Shown here one piece after another: positions 54,142 through 63,946 of a stretch of DNA of 64,000 bases. Source of the DNA: Rhizobium sp. Root1220 (GTDB lineage: Bacteria > Pseudomonadota > Alphaproteobacteria > Rhizobiales > Rhizobiaceae); assembly GCF_001426265.1 (NCBI RefSeq), contig NZ_LMDG01000003.1, forward strand, positions 62,442 to 126,441. The letters run 5' to 3'. A program made the translations under genes and the position numbers. How positions within the stretch are numbered: position 1 is the first letter of the stretch; each line of letters starts with the position of its first letter. Below the pieces are notes generated by a model. That model saw only the letters and a list, made by a program, of their open reading frames with translations, was not told where the DNA came from and made no database searches.

Positions 54142-54551
54142 AAGTTCGCTTGAAATGCATAGGTGAACTTGTGGGCGTTGATCTCTACCAATCGAAGTGC
54201 AAGAGCACCAAATCGCCACACATATTACATCACCTGGCCATTCAAAATTGGCGCAGCGGTATCCCAGGCAGATTTGCAGCGCATCGTTCTCGACCGCCAG
54301 AGAAGCACCATGGGGCAGCAGCTGTATATTATTTGGCTCAGAGGTGACCACGGCGGACGGCCTTACCGCTGGGCATCCGTATCCACCTTGACCGCAGTTC
54401 ACCAATTCGAACCTCGCGCGGGGCGGCTTGGCGCTTGAACACGTCGAGCCGGCGGGGCGGTAGGTGCAATTTAGACGCCCGCCACGAACAAATCGGTTTT
54501 TGCGGACAAAGGCAGCAAGTGATGCGTGCCTCCTCTATCCCCGCGAGGTAG
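54142..54551. other. Gene-free region in the degraded patch
   Basis: Several short frames on both strands, none with a good ribosome binding site or consistent codon use. Probably eroded coding sequence; no family was recognised. Confidence 0.4.
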
Positions 54552-54986
54552 TCAAAGCAGTATCCAGCATTCGCCGCCACAGCAAAGGTACGGCACGTCG
54601 TCGAATTCGAGGACCTCGCACTCCTCCCGTGCCATAATTGCTTTCGACTTTGCCATTCGTTTTGCGGGTGCATTCGCTCTGGCTTGCGTGAAGAGCTGCA
54701 TGAAAAGACGAGCGGATGCATCATCTTTCTCAGGCTCAGCAAGTGTAACTTTTGCCAGCGGATGCTGGTGATCTTTGCACTTCACGTTGCGAACATGTGC
54801 AACGGACGAGATCAAAGAAATGGGAATGGATATCCATTGCTCACATGACAACGAGGATGAAAAACACAAAACGGAGCTGTCGTTTTCATCAACTTTGACG
54901 AGCCCGAAAAGCGTTAGGTCTACTGGCTCAACAAGCTGATTGGTGGACAACTGTGAAATAAACTCAGATGGCTCATAAGTACGCAT
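54552..54986 (-). CDS. Hypothetical protein (144 residues)
   Basis: No family recognised. GGAGGGG lies about six bases before the ATG at 54986. The protein reads as a compact soluble domain: LVEPVDLTLFGLVKVDENDS, a central CEQWISIPISLISSVAHVRN that would form beta strands, and a Cys-rich end (YLCCGGECW). Lower GC than flanking genes suggests an acquired gene within the degraded patch near tRNA-Asn. Appears intact. Confidence 0.65.
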   Translation of the reverse strand: MRTYEPSEFISQLSTNQLVEPVDLTLFGLVKVDENDSSVLCFSSSLSCEQWISIPISLISSVAHVRNVKCKDHQHPLAKVTLAEPEKDDASARLFMQLFTQARANAPAKRMAKSKAIMAREECEVLEFDDVPYLCCGGECWILL

Positions 54987-55232
54987 GAAGTCCCCTCCGG
55001 GTTAAATGTTACTGCACTTGGGACGGTCTGATCACAGTAACACACCGGCGAACAATTCAGCGAGCGTATCCATCTTTGTTGCCTGCCCCTGTCTCCGTAC
55101 GTGCCGACTTGGCATACGGGGGCGATCCACTTCGCTCTCGGACTTTAGCGAATGCCACCAACCTTGCACCGCCCGCACCTTTGGCGCGCCACGCGGGGAC
55201 GCCGGCCGGTCGCGCAATGCGGTCGGTTTTCT

Positions 55233-55481
55233 CTATTTCTGCCGACGATCTTTCAGTGCGTCGATTAGTCGGTGCACTTTCTCGGTGGCATAGACGATAT
55301 CTTCCCGAGGCAGATGTACCGTGATCTCGATCTCCTCCCATCTGCCGCCGTGATCTTTGGCGTAGCGGACAGCGGCCTTGAGGGAATTGAATTCAATTGC
55401 GGGAGCGTCGGCTATCCAGAACTGCACCGTGCACTTTGCTTCTCCATAGTCTGAGAGGGCTTTGATTGGGTCTAGGGCCAT
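55233..55481 (-). CDS. Hypothetical protein (82 residues)
   Basis: A small alpha/beta protein starting MALDPIKALSDYGEAKCTVQ, with EFNSLKAAVRYAKDHGGRWE and VYATEKVHRLIDALKD. Many short rhizobial proteins share this build; function unknown. Intact, but the ribosome binding site is weak. Confidence 0.55.
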   Translation of the reverse strand: MALDPIKALSDYGEAKCTVQFWIADAPAIEFNSLKAAVRYAKDHGGRWEEIEITVHLPREDIVYATEKVHRLIDALKDRRQK

Positions 55482-55681
55482 GCGCGAGGCTTACATCGTT
55501 GACTGTTGCTTGGCTACCGAGGGCAACACGAGAAAAAGCCCCGTGGGTCCCACAGCGTGTCGCTGCGAAGTTCCAAAGAAACCACAAGGCTCAAATCAAT
55601 TTCAAATGTGGGGATGTAAAGAGGGCAAGAAAGGTGCCTGTTACCGAAAACATCAAGATAACAGGCACTCACTTCTTAATT

Positions 55682-55756
55682 TGGCTCCCCGGGCCGGATT
55701 CGAACCGGCGACCTGTCGATTAACAGTCGAATGCTCTACCGCTGAGCTACCAGGGA
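55682..55756 (-). tRNA. tRNA-Asn (anticodon GUU)
   Basis: On the minus strand the acceptor stem TCCCTGG pairs with CCGGGGA. The anticodon loop is CTGTTAA (GTT), the T-loop GGTTCGAATCC is canonical and the encoded CCA ends at 55682. The 3' end points at the degraded patch, as for a tRNA used as an integration site. Confidence 0.96.
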
Positions 55757-55873
55757 TCACCGCTTGTCGCGGCGTGAGTGGGCTAATACAAATGCTTGCT
55801 CGATTTGCCAAGCAGTTTTTTCAAAAAAATGACATCCGCTTGCATTCATTCTGTTTATCCCCATCTCCTGGGA

Positions 55874-56170
55874 ATGACTGAAAGGCATGATACCACCGCA
55901 AAGCCGGGCGCCAAGCGCTTTGGCATCGATCATTCTACGGGCCATATCGTCATGGGCGCGACGCGCGTCCCGTTGCCACGCTCCCGCGCAGCCCGCGTCT
56001 CGATCGGAAGCCTGCTTGTCGTGTGCGGTTTTCTGGGATTCTTGCCAATCCTGGGTTTCTGGATGGTTCCCCTCGGCGTCCTGGTGCTGTCGCATGACTT
56101 GCACGTCGCCCGCCGAATGAGGCGACGGTTCGCGGTCTGGTGGCAGAAACGGCGGAAGCCGGCACCCTGA
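55874..56170 (+). CDS. Small membrane protein (98 residues)
   Basis: No named family. A polar N-terminus (MTERHDTTAKPGAKRFGIDH) is followed by one or two hydrophobic segments (VSIGSLLVVCGFLGFLPIL, MVPLGVLVLSHDL) and a strongly basic tail (RRMRRRFAVWWQKRRKP). The start has only a weak GGGA before it; an upstream Met at 55796 is in frame but overlaps tRNA promoter sequence. Function unknown. Confidence 0.6.
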   Translation: MTERHDTTAKPGAKRFGIDHSTGHIVMGATRVPLPRSRAARVSIGSLLVVCGFLGFLPILGFWMVPLGVLVLSHDLHVARRMRRRFAVWWQKRRKPAP

Positions 56171-56264
56171 TCATGTCAGGATCCCTACCGTCCGCACCGG
56201 AACTTCGGGGGTCGCCATACGTTAGTTGACATATAAAGATGCTGAAATTCCTGAAGGTGAGGAC

Positions 56265-56729
56265 ATGAAAAAGCTTGCTGTAATCATTCTGGCAGTGGCG
56301 ACCAGCTTTTCCGGGATAGGTCCGTCATTCGCCGAGAACTCGGGCGACGAGCATTCGGTCCAGAGCCGAGGTACGTTTGGAGATTCCGGTTCGAGCAACA
56401 ACCGCTTCAGCAACCGCTGCAGCGTTTACCCATGCAATGGATACCGCCACAGCTACAACAACCGCTACTATGGCAATTACAACAATCGTTACTATCGCAA
56501 TCGGTATGATCGTGGATACTATCGTAACGATAATGGCGCAGGTGCGCTGATCGGCGGTTTGGCGGCGGGCGCGATCATCGGCAGTATCATTGCCTCGCAG
56601 CCCCGCGCCTATGCTTACCGCGACCCGCATGTGAATTGGTGCTATAGCCGCTATCGTACCTATCGAGCTTCCGACAATACTTTCCAGCCCAACTATGGCC
56701 CCCGTCGCCAGTGCGTTTCGCGCTATTAG
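56265..56729 (+). CDS. BA14K family protein
   Basis: A 154-residue exported protein with a signal peptide ([20 protein letters not shown]). A Tyr/Asn/Arg-rich middle ([20 protein letters not shown]) is followed by a glycine-rich hydrophobic segment ([18 protein letters not shown]). The C-terminal BA14K domain reads [20 protein letters not shown] with QCVSRY at the end. The family is named after a Brucella immunogen with lectin-like activity. AAGGTGAGG precedes the ATG, and a terminator follows. Confidence 0.9.
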   Translation: MKKLAVIILAVATSFSGIGPSFAENSGDEHSVQSRGTFGDSGSSNNRFSNRCSVYPCNGYRHSYNNRYYGNYNNRYYRNRYDRGYYRNDNGAGALIGGLAAGAIIGSIIASQPRAYAYRDPHVNWCYSRYRTYRASDNTFQPNYGPRRQCVSRY

Positions 56730-56753
56730 ACGCAACGAAGTTCGCCATTGTGG

Positions 56754-56784
56754 AAACCGGCCGCTGAAATGCTGCCGGTTTTTT
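56754..56784 (+). terminator. Terminator after the BA14K gene
   Basis: AAACCGGC and GCCGGTTT with a 12-base loop, followed by six T. Begins 24 bases after the stop. Confidence 0.9.
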
Positions 56785-56856
56785 AACAACCCTCTTGCAC
56801 TCGATTTCTATTCATTCTAAATGCCCGGCAACGCTTCGGTCAGCCGGGCGTCGTGA

Positions 56857-56930
56857 GGCCTCGTGGCGGAGTGGTGACGCAGAGGACTGCAAATCCTTGC
56901 ACCCCGGTTCAATTCCGGGCGAGGCCTCCA
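56857..56930 (+). tRNA. tRNA-Cys (anticodon GCA)
   Basis: The acceptor stem GGCCTCG/CGAGGCC, anticodon loop CTGCAAA, T-loop GGTTCAATTCC and encoded CCA are all present; 74 bases. Confidence 0.95.
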
Positions 56931-57002
56931 AACATTTTTTCACCTCATCAGCCGCCTCTATGTGGCGCGGGAATCGCGACGACGCGACCGCGTGCTAGTT
57001 CC

Positions 57003-57104
57003 TCACGTCGCTTCATCGTCCACAAGGCCGCAGCAGAAGATCGCCAGAAGAGATGCAACGATGAGAAAGTCGAACAGCGAAAAATATTCGAAGATGGCAG
57101 ACAC
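57003..57104 (-). CDS. Very small membrane protein (33 residues)
   Basis: A GTG start follows AGGAGGAG at about six bases, an unusually strong site for an otherwise empty stretch. The frame reads SAIFEYFSLFDFLIVASLLA then IFCCGLVDDEAT and stops, giving one short hydrophobic helix and an acidic tail. Not a family I know. It lies divergent from pcm by 190 bases. Confidence 0.45.
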   Translation of the reverse strand: MSAIFEYFSLFDFLIVASLLAIFCCGLVDDEAT

Positions 57105-57295
57105 GCTTGGCTCCTCCTCATTTCCTCCGGTTGTAAGATTACCACAATTCGCACGCTTGTTCCATTCGGGACGGCATAGCCTCCATGGGAGCTGCTATCC
57201 CAAATTCGTGCGGCCGGCACGCACGAAGCCTTGAAAGCGGATTGCCCTGAGATTAAGAGACGAGAGGCAGAGCCGCTTTTGATGGGCTAGAGGAC

Positions 57296-57961
57296 ATGAT
57301 GAATTTCGAATCAGCACGCGTAAACATGGTCGACAATCAAATCCGCACGACGGATGTCACCTCGCATTCCGTGCAGGAGGCGTTCCTTGCCGTTCCGCGC
57401 GAGCGCTTCGTCCCGGAAAAGTTCAAGGCGCTTGCTTATGTCGACAGCGATGTTGAAATCTGTCCCCCAGACGATGGCAGACCGGCGCGCTTCCTGATGC
57501 AGGCCTCGCCACTCGCCAAGCTTCTGCAGCTTGCCGCGATTTCCAAGGACGATGTCGTAATGGAGATCGGCTGCGGCACGGGGTACGTGTCGGCTCTGCT
57601 TTCCCATCTGGCGGGATCGGTCGTTGCTGTCGAAGCGGATGAAGCGCTGGCCGCCGAAGCCAGGACCCGCCTCGCCGACTATGCCAACGTCTCGCTGGTG
57701 GTGGCTCCGCTTGACCAGGGTGCATCATCAGGCGCGCCCTACGATGTTATCTTCGTCAGCGGCTCGGTCGAGGAGATTCCTGCTTCCCTTCTGTCCCAGC
57801 TTCGCGACGGAGGGCGGCTCGTGACCGTTCAGGGTTACGGCGGCTCCGCACGCGCCAAGGTATTCGTCAGCGAGCGCGGCGCGGTTTCAGAGAACGTCTT
57901 TTTCAACGCGTCGATCAAGCCGCTTCCCGGATTCGCCAAAGCCCGCGAGTTTGTTTTCTAG
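57296..57961 (+). CDS. pcm: Protein-L-isoaspartate O-methyltransferase family
   Basis: A 221-residue SAM-dependent methyltransferase of the isoaspartate repair family. The N-terminus MNFESARVNMVDNQIRTTDV and the motif VVMEIGCGTGYVSALL (SAM binding, near residue 86) are typical of the alphaproteobacterial variety that precedes tolC and popZ. Here popZ follows directly after 220 bases and no tolC is present. Start at 57296 or the next Met. Confidence 0.9.
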   Translation: MMNFESARVNMVDNQIRTTDVTSHSVQEAFLAVPRERFVPEKFKALAYVDSDVEICPPDDGRPARFLMQASPLAKLLQLAAISKDDVVMEIGCGTGYVSALLSHLAGSVVAVEADEALAAEARTRLADYANVSLVVAPLDQGASSGAPYDVIFVSGSVEEIPASLLSQLRDGGRLVTVQGYGGSARAKVFVSERGAVSENVFFNASIKPLPGFAKAREFVF

Positions 57962-58181
57962 AGCCCATCCAAGGGGCGGCTTTTGTATCGGGCGCCCAGG
58001 GCGCCTGATTTCGTTTGAGGGGCGAATTCAGCATAGTGGACAGTGCCCGAGAAACCTGTGTATGGCGGCATTCATTTGATTCGAGATGATTTTTTTCATT
58101 CTTCGGCTATCCTAATCTCCGGGTGATTCGGATGCCCACTCCACGCAATCCGGTCGTTGTTTCTGAATAACGGGGATAAAT

Positions 58182-59042
58182 ATGGCTCAGCCAAGCGTAG
58201 CGCGTGAACCGTCCATGGAAGAAATTCTGGCGTCCATTCGCCAGATCATCGAAAGCAATGAGCCGGGTGCGGGCAGGGCGCTTTCCGGTTCGTTGCCGCC
58301 GGTCTATGCCGCCGATGAGGACGACCGCGAATCCAACATCCATCTGACGGTCGATGAGGCCTACGCAGGCGTGGAGTTCCCCGAGCCCGTTACGCAGTCC
58401 GATCCCCGTTTCGTTGCAGCCAACTCGGCAGGCTCCGCTCCGGAGACCGAGGCGCCGGCTCGTGCCATGTCACTCGCCGACGTGGCTGCGCGTGTTCGCG
58501 CCGCGTCCGAGCGCAATTCTGTTCAACCGCCCCGTGATGTACCGTCCGCATTCCGGCAGTCCGAAACATGGGCGGAAGCGCCTGCAGCAGCATCTTCAAC
58601 GTCCGATTCCGAGGCAAAGCCGGTCGAATCCTTGGGCTCCATTTCCGCGCGTGCGCCGGAAGTCGTCGCCGTCCGCACGTTGACGGACGTTCCTTTCGAA
58701 ATGCCTCACCCCGTTCAGACCGAAATTCGGCCGACCGCAGTCCCGTTCGCAGAGGGGCCTGCACCAACACCTGTGGCTTCGGTCGCCGAGCGGTTGTTGC
58801 CGAGCCTCGTTGAAGATACCCAACAGGCACTGTTGTCACAGAACGCGGGGCTTCAGATCGCACGCTCTTTTGAGGAGCTTGCAGCCGCAATCGATGGAGC
58901 GGAACGTCGGTCGCTGGACGAAATCGCCGAGGACATGCTGCGGCCCATGCTGCGTGACTGGCTCGATGATAACCTGCCAACGCTGGTCGAACGGCTCGTA
59001 CGCGAGGAAATCGAGCGCGTGGCACGCGGTCCGCGCCGCTGA
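58182..59042 (+). CDS. popZ: PopZ-like polar organizing protein (DUF2497)
   Basis: A 286-residue protein that self-assembles at a cell pole and anchors the chromosome origin and cell-cycle proteins. The N-terminal helix EPSMEEILASIRQIIES is conserved. The middle is long, Pro/Ala/Glu-rich and disordered. The C-terminal oligomerisation region carries LRPMLRDWLDDNLPTLVERL followed by VREEIERVARG. Gene order with valS is the rhizobial one. A terminator separates them. Confidence 0.93.
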   Translation: MAQPSVAREPSMEEILASIRQIIESNEPGAGRALSGSLPPVYAADEDDRESNIHLTVDEAYAGVEFPEPVTQSDPRFVAANSAGSAPETEAPARAMSLADVAARVRAASERNSVQPPRDVPSAFRQSETWAEAPAAASSTSDSEAKPVESLGSISARAPEVVAVRTLTDVPFEMPHPVQTEIRPTAVPFAEGPAPTPVASVAERLLPSLVEDTQQALLSQNAGLQIARSFEELAAAIDGAERRSLDEIAEDMLRPMLRDWLDDNLPTLVERLVREEIERVARGPRR

Positions 59043-59063
59043 TTGGACAGCCTTTGTCTGGAC

Positions 59064-59093
59064 AGCCGCTCCGGTCTCCGGGGCGGCTTTTTT
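59064..59093 (+). terminator. Terminator after popZ
   Basis: AGCCGC/GCGGCT and CCGG/CCGG stems combine into one hairpin, followed by six T. Confidence 0.9.
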
Positions 59094-59158
59094 ATTGACT
59101 TGGCGACAACCATCCTATTTACAAACCGCATCACAGAACCTCCAGATTTGGGTCCCAA

Positions 59159-62002
59159 ATGCTCGAAAAGACCTACGATTCCGCAGCCGTCGAACCGAAA
59201 ATCGCCGCGAAATGGGATGAGGCAGACGCTTTCCGCGCGGGCGCCAACGCCAAGCCGGACGCCGAGACTTTCACCATCGTCATTCCGCCCCCGAATGTTA
59301 CCGGTTCGCTGCACATGGGGCATGCCCTGAACAATACGCTGCAGGACATCATGGTCCGCTTCGAGCGCATGCGCGGCAAGGATGTGCTGTGGCAACCAGG
59401 TATGGACCACGCCGGCATTGCTACGCAGATGGTGGTCGAGCGCAAGCTGATGGAACAGCAGCTGCCTGGGCGCCGTGACATGGGGCGCGAGGCCTTTGTC
59501 GAGAAGGTTTGGGAGTGGAAGGCGGAATCGGGCGGTTTGATCTTCAATCAGCTGAAGCGCCTTGGTGCCTCCTGCGACTGGTCGCGCGAACGTTTCACCA
59601 TGGACGAGGGTCTGTCGGCTGCTGTTCTTGAAGTCTTTGTATCGCTTTACAAGGAAGGCCTCATCTATCGCGACAAGCGGCTGGTCAATTGGGATCCGAA
59701 GCTTTTGACCGCGATTTCCGACATCGAGGTCGAGCAGCATGAGGTCAACGGCAATCTCTGGTACTTGCGTTACCCGCTAGAGCCGGGTGTTACCTATGAG
59801 CATCCGGTGGCTTTCGACGAAGAGGGTAAGGCAACCGAGTGGGAGACGCGCGACTATCTCGTTGTCGCGACGACACGTCCCGAAACGATGCTGGGCGACA
59901 CCGGTATTGCCGTCAACGCCAAGGACGAGCGCTACCGGTCCATCGTCGGCAAGCACGTTATCCTGCCGATCGTCGGTCGCCGCATCCCGATTGTCACGGA
60001 CGACTACGCGGATCCGACAGCAGGCACCGGTGCCGTCAAGATGACGCCGGCACATGATTTCAACGACTTCGACGTCGGCAAGCGCACCGGTCTGCGCGTC
60101 GTCAACGTTTTGACGGTCGATGGCCGCATCACCATCAAGGACAACGAGGACTTCCTCGAAGGCCTCCCAGACCCGGCAGCGCTTCATGGCGCCTGGGACG
60201 AGCTTGAGGGCAAGGATCGCTTCGAGGCGCGCAAGATCATCGTCCGCATCTTCGAAGAGGCGAACCTGCTCGACAAGGTTGAACCGCACAAGCACATGGT
60301 CCCGCACGGAGACCGCGGCGGTGTGCCGATTGAGCCGCGCCTCACCGAGCAATGGTATGTCGACGCCAAGACGCTGGCCGAGCCGGCGATCGCTTCGGTT
60401 CGCGAGGGCCGCACCCAGCTCGTTCCGCGCAACTGGGACAAGACCTATTACGAATGGATGGAAAACATCCAGCCCTGGTGTGTCTCGCGTCAGCTGTGGT
60501 GGGGGCACCAGATTCCCGCCTGGTACGGCCCGGATGGTCAGGTCTTCGTTGAAAAGACCGAGGAAGAGGCCTTGCAGGCCGCTATCCAGCACTACCTGTC
60601 GCACGAAGGCCCGATGAAAGCCTACGTCGAGGACCTGCTCGAGAACTTCAAGCCGGGCGAAATCCTCACGCGCGACGAGGACGTGCTCGATACGTGGTTC
60701 TCGTCAGCCCTCTGGCCGTTCTCGACACTCGGCTGGCCGGAAAAGACGCCGGAACTTGCTCGCTACTATCCGACAAATGTTCTGGTCACTGGTTTCGACA
60801 TCATCTTCTTCTGGGTCGCCCGGATGATGATGATGGGCCTTCACTTCATGAAGGATGACGAGGGAATTCCTGTCGAGCCGTTCCACACGGTCTATGTTCA
60901 CGCGCTGGTTCGCGACAAGAACGGCCAGAAGATGTCGAAGTCCAAGGGCAACGTCATCGATCCGCTCGAACTGATCGACGAATACGGCGCCGATGCGCTG
61001 CGATTCACGCTGGCGATCATGGCCGCGCAGGGCCGTGACGTAAAGCTTGATCCAGCCCGCATTGCCGGCTACCGCAACTTCGGCACCAAGCTCTGGAACG
61101 CCACTCGCTTTGCGGAGATGAATGGCGTCACAAGCGATCCGCATTTTGTGCCCGAAGCGGCGGAACTGACGATCAACCGCTGGATCCTGACGGAACTCGC
61201 CCGCACCGAGCGTGACGTTACCGAGGCGATCGAAGCCTATCGTTTCAACGATGCGGCCGGCGCGCTCTATCGCTTCGTCTGGAATCAGGTCTGCGATTGG
61301 TACCTCGAACTGCTGAAGCCGGTCTTTAATGGTGCCGACGAAGGCGCCAAGGGGGAGGCGCAGGCGTGCGCCGCCTATATTCTCGAAGAAATTTACAAGC
61401 TGCTGCATCCCTTCATGCCCTTCATGACCGAAGAGCTCTGGGCGCATACGGCCGGCGAAGGTGTCGAGCGGGATAGCTTGGTCTGCCACGCCGAGTGGCC
61501 ATCGCCATCTTATGCCGACGACGCGGCGGCCGATGAGATTAACTGGTTGATCGATCTCGTCTCTGGCATTCGTTCGGTTCGCGCCGAAATGAACGTGCCA
61601 CCCTCGGCAATCGCGCCGCTCGTTGTCGTCAATGCCAACAGCCTTACGCGCGAACGTTTGTCGCGGCACGAGGCGGCCATCAAGCGGCTGGCACGCGTCG
61701 AGGACATCGCGTTGATGGGGGAAGCGCCGAGGGGAGCCGCACAGATCATTGTGGCCGAAGCAACCGTCTGCCTGCCGCTCGGCAGGCTCATCGATCTAAG
61801 CGCCGAGAAGGCGCGCCTCGAAAAGGCGATTGGCAAGGCGGAAGGCGAGATGGCGAGGATCAACGGAAAGCTCTCGAACGAGAAGTTTGTCGCTAACGCC
61901 AATCCGGAGGTCGTCACCGCCGAGCGCGATCGGCTGGAGGAGCTGCTGGGACAGATCGCCAGCTTGCGCGTTGCACTGTCGCGTGTATCGGAAGCAGAAT
62001 AA
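59159..62002 (+). CDS. valS: Valyl-tRNA synthetase
   Basis: A 947-residue class I synthetase charging tRNA-Val. The HIGH-type motif is HMGH in [15 protein letters not shown] near residue 50, and KMSKS appears in [10 protein letters not shown] near residue 592. The CP1 editing domain contains [11 protein letters not shown]. The C-terminal coiled coil ([20 protein letters not shown]) is present. A full-length gene with its own promoter region; an apparent TTGACT -35 element lies upstream. Confidence 0.98.
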   Translation: MLEKTYDSAAVEPKIAAKWDEADAFRAGANAKPDAETFTIVIPPPNVTGSLHMGHALNNTLQDIMVRFERMRGKDVLWQPGMDHAGIATQMVVERKLMEQQLPGRRDMGREAFVEKVWEWKAESGGLIFNQLKRLGASCDWSRERFTMDEGLSAAVLEVFVSLYKEGLIYRDKRLVNWDPKLLTAISDIEVEQHEVNGNLWYLRYPLEPGVTYEHPVAFDEEGKATEWETRDYLVVATTRPETMLGDTGIAVNAKDERYRSIVGKHVILPIVGRRIPIVTDDYADPTAGTGAVKMTPAHDFNDFDVGKRTGLRVVNVLTVDGRITIKDNEDFLEGLPDPAALHGAWDELEGKDRFEARKIIVRIFEEANLLDKVEPHKHMVPHGDRGGVPIEPRLTEQWYVDAKTLAEPAIASVREGRTQLVPRNWDKTYYEWMENIQPWCVSRQLWWGHQIPAWYGPDGQVFVEKTEEEALQAAIQHYLSHEGPMKAYVEDLLENFKPGEILTRDEDVLDTWFSSALWPFSTLGWPEKTPELARYYPTNVLVTGFDIIFFWVARMMMMGLHFMKDDEGIPVEPFHTVYVHALVRDKNGQKMSKSKGNVIDPLELIDEYGADALRFTLAIMAAQGRDVKLDPARIAGYRNFGTKLWNATRFAEMNGVTSDPHFVPEAAELTINRWILTELARTERDVTEAIEAYRFNDAAGALYRFVWNQVCDWYLELLKPVFNGADEGAKGEAQACAAYILEEIYKLLHPFMPFMTEELWAHTAGEGVERDSLVCHAEWPSPSYADDAAADEINWLIDLVSGIRSVRAEMNVPPSAIAPLVVVNANSLTRERLSRHEAAIKRLARVEDIALMGEAPRGAAQIIVAEATVCLPLGRLIDLSAEKARLEKAIGKAEGEMARINGKLSNEKFVANANPEVVTAERDRLEELLGQIASLRVALSRVSEAE

Positions 62003-62030
62003 AATCAACGCTTAGTGGTATACGATTCGA

Positions 62031-62064
62031 ATGCGCCCGACGCCGAATCGGGCGCATTTTTGTT
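62031..62064 (+). terminator. Terminator after valS
   Basis: ATGCGCCCGA and TCGGGCGCAT form a 10-base stem with a seven-base loop, followed by TTTTGTT. Confidence 0.93.
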
Positions 62065-62405
62065 GGTCGGTGACGTCCGCCGCCCTCTTAGGTATGATTT
62101 TCACCGTCGGCCGCTGTTTCGTGACTGATTTTCACACGTTTTCCAATCACTTCAGGCGAAAAATCGAAGTGTTGTTTGAAGGTTACAGAATCTATCCGGC
62201 TTGGAATTGCCGTTCTCAATCGGCGGGCGAGACGGGTACAAATAGAATTAAATTCTAAACGGCGTAAAGTTTGACGTGCTCGTCAATTTTTTACGTATAT
62301 CATCCGTTAGCTCACTTTCCAATCGCGCCCGATCACCAAGTTGCCATTTGCAATGATCGCCTGCACAGTCCCGCCAAATGCAATTGCCTGAGTGGGGGAG
62401 ACACC
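62065..62405. other. Upstream region of the outer membrane protein gene
   Basis: About 340 bases, A/T-rich in its centre, likely promoter region. No other gene; an in-frame extension of the downstream gene to 62271 lacks a ribosome binding site. Confidence 0.5.
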
Positions 62406-63695
62406 TTGGCATCTAGAATGGCTTCAGCAAGCGTCTTGTCGCTTGTCCTCGTTTCAACGCTGGCGCAGCCGTCCTTCGCGGGCGGTCTGGAGCGCGGCGG
62501 ATATAATATCGACCTGTTGTTCGACCAATCGCGGTTTTCGAGCCAGGCGGCGGTTATTTATGTGATGCCGCAGCGGGAATTGAAGAATGCAAAGGATACC
62601 GATCCGAGCGACGGTTTGGGAAGCAATGGTCTGGGTGGTGGTACCACCACAGCGGATGATACGGAAAACTATGCCGTTCCTTACGCTGGGATAAAGGGAG
62701 GTTTTGAAGACGTCGACTGTTTGGTTGACTATTCAGAGCCATTTGGCGCGCATACGAACCCTGGACCCAATTGGGTTGGCGCTCAAAACAATATCGAGAC
62801 AAAGATAAATAGCCACAACTACGCTGGAACGTGCTCGTATAAGTTTGATGTTGGTCCGGGTCAGTTCCGCGTCATCGGTGGTGGCTTCTACCAGGAGATT
62901 GACGGTTCAAAGGAGCGGCTTGTTCTCGCTCCTGCAATTATGACTATGCTCGCCCCCTCGCTGGCAGGTTCGTCCTACACAGGTGTCGGTCGACTCAACC
63001 TCCAAGACAATGCTTGGGGCTGGCGTGCAGGTATTGCCTACGAAATCCCCGAATATGCAATGCGGGCGAGTCTCGTCTACAACAGCCGCGTCAAGTATGA
63101 CGATCTGACGGGTACCGTCGACCTGACGCAGGTGCCTGTCGGCGCGGGGGCGTTCAGCGGGCGCGTAACCGACGTCTATGGGTCGGCAGAGGCCCCTGAT
63201 TCTCTTGAGCTGAAACTGCAAAGCGGTATCGCTCCTGATTGGCTTGCCTTCGGATCCGTGAAGTGGATGAACTGGAGCGTACTGCAGTCGATACCTCTGT
63301 GCCCGACTGCCACCAAAGGTTTGGTGGCCTGTACGCCAAACAGTCCTGCGAAGTTGACCTCTCTCGATCTCCTTTATAGGGACGGCTGGACGGTTACAGG
63401 CGGTGTTGGTCATAAATTTAACGAACAGTGGACCGGCGCGGTCAGCCTGACCTGGGACCGTGGCACAAGCCACGGATATGGGGCGCAGACTGACACTTGG
63501 ACCCTGGGTACCGGCGCAGCCTATAACCCGCGGGAGAATGTTGAGTGGCGCGTCGCTGGCGCGATCGGCGTACTTACGAGCGGTTCGTCGGGTGCCATCA
63601 CGCAGGATGGCGTCACCTTCGGCGACGATGTTTCGTATTCCTTCGGCAATGATCTCGTGGCCGCCATATCCACCAGCATCAAGGTCAGTTTCTGA
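62406..63695 (+). CDS. Outer membrane protein of the FadL/OmpP1 type
   Basis: A 429-residue beta-barrel precursor. Signal peptide core VLSLVLVSTLAQPSFA, then GGLERGGYNIDLLFDQSRFS. The NPx-rich barrel with alternating hydrophobic residues ends in IKVSF, with a terminal Phe as expected for assembly by BAM. FadL-like proteins carry hydrophobic compounds such as fatty acids across the outer membrane. The start is probably TTG at 62406, preceded by GTGGGGGAG; ATG at 62418 is an alternative. A terminator follows. Confidence 0.85.
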   Translation: MASRMASASVLSLVLVSTLAQPSFAGGLERGGYNIDLLFDQSRFSSQAAVIYVMPQRELKNAKDTDPSDGLGSNGLGGGTTTADDTENYAVPYAGIKGGFEDVDCLVDYSEPFGAHTNPGPNWVGAQNNIETKINSHNYAGTCSYKFDVGPGQFRVIGGGFYQEIDGSKERLVLAPAIMTMLAPSLAGSSYTGVGRLNLQDNAWGWRAGIAYEIPEYAMRASLVYNSRVKYDDLTGTVDLTQVPVGAGAFSGRVTDVYGSAEAPDSLELKLQSGIAPDWLAFGSVKWMNWSVLQSIPLCPTATKGLVACTPNSPAKLTSLDLLYRDGWTVTGGVGHKFNEQWTGAVSLTWDRGTSHGYGAQTDTWTLGTGAAYNPRENVEWRVAGAIGVLTSGSSGAITQDGVTFGDDVSYSFGNDLVAAISTSIKVSF

Positions 63696-63717
63696 CCACT
63701 CAAGACGGAGCAAGATG

Positions 63718-63745
63718 AACCCGGCTGATCGCCGGGTTTTTCTTT
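63718..63745 (+). terminator. Terminator after the outer membrane protein gene
   Basis: AACCCGGC and GCCGGGTT with loop TGATC, followed by TTTCTTT. Confidence 0.9.
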
Positions 63746-63946
63746 ATGTACAGCTCGTTAATCATGCGAATCCGGCGTCTCTTTTTGTGACGATTCAGCA
63801 ACAGTTTTTTACCAGCATTTGCGTAAGATGCACGCGGGGTGGATTTGTCCATTTCCCGCCACAAACTGGGCGCAGCGCTATAGGCGGGCGAGCAAATGGC
63901 AGGCGTTGGGTGCGTGTAAACAGTATAATGGATCGATTTTTATCCA

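Noticed and set aside
55462..55881. Plus-strand frame spanning the tRNA-Asn gene
   Set aside because: It is translated tRNA complement plus flanking sequence, without a credible start.
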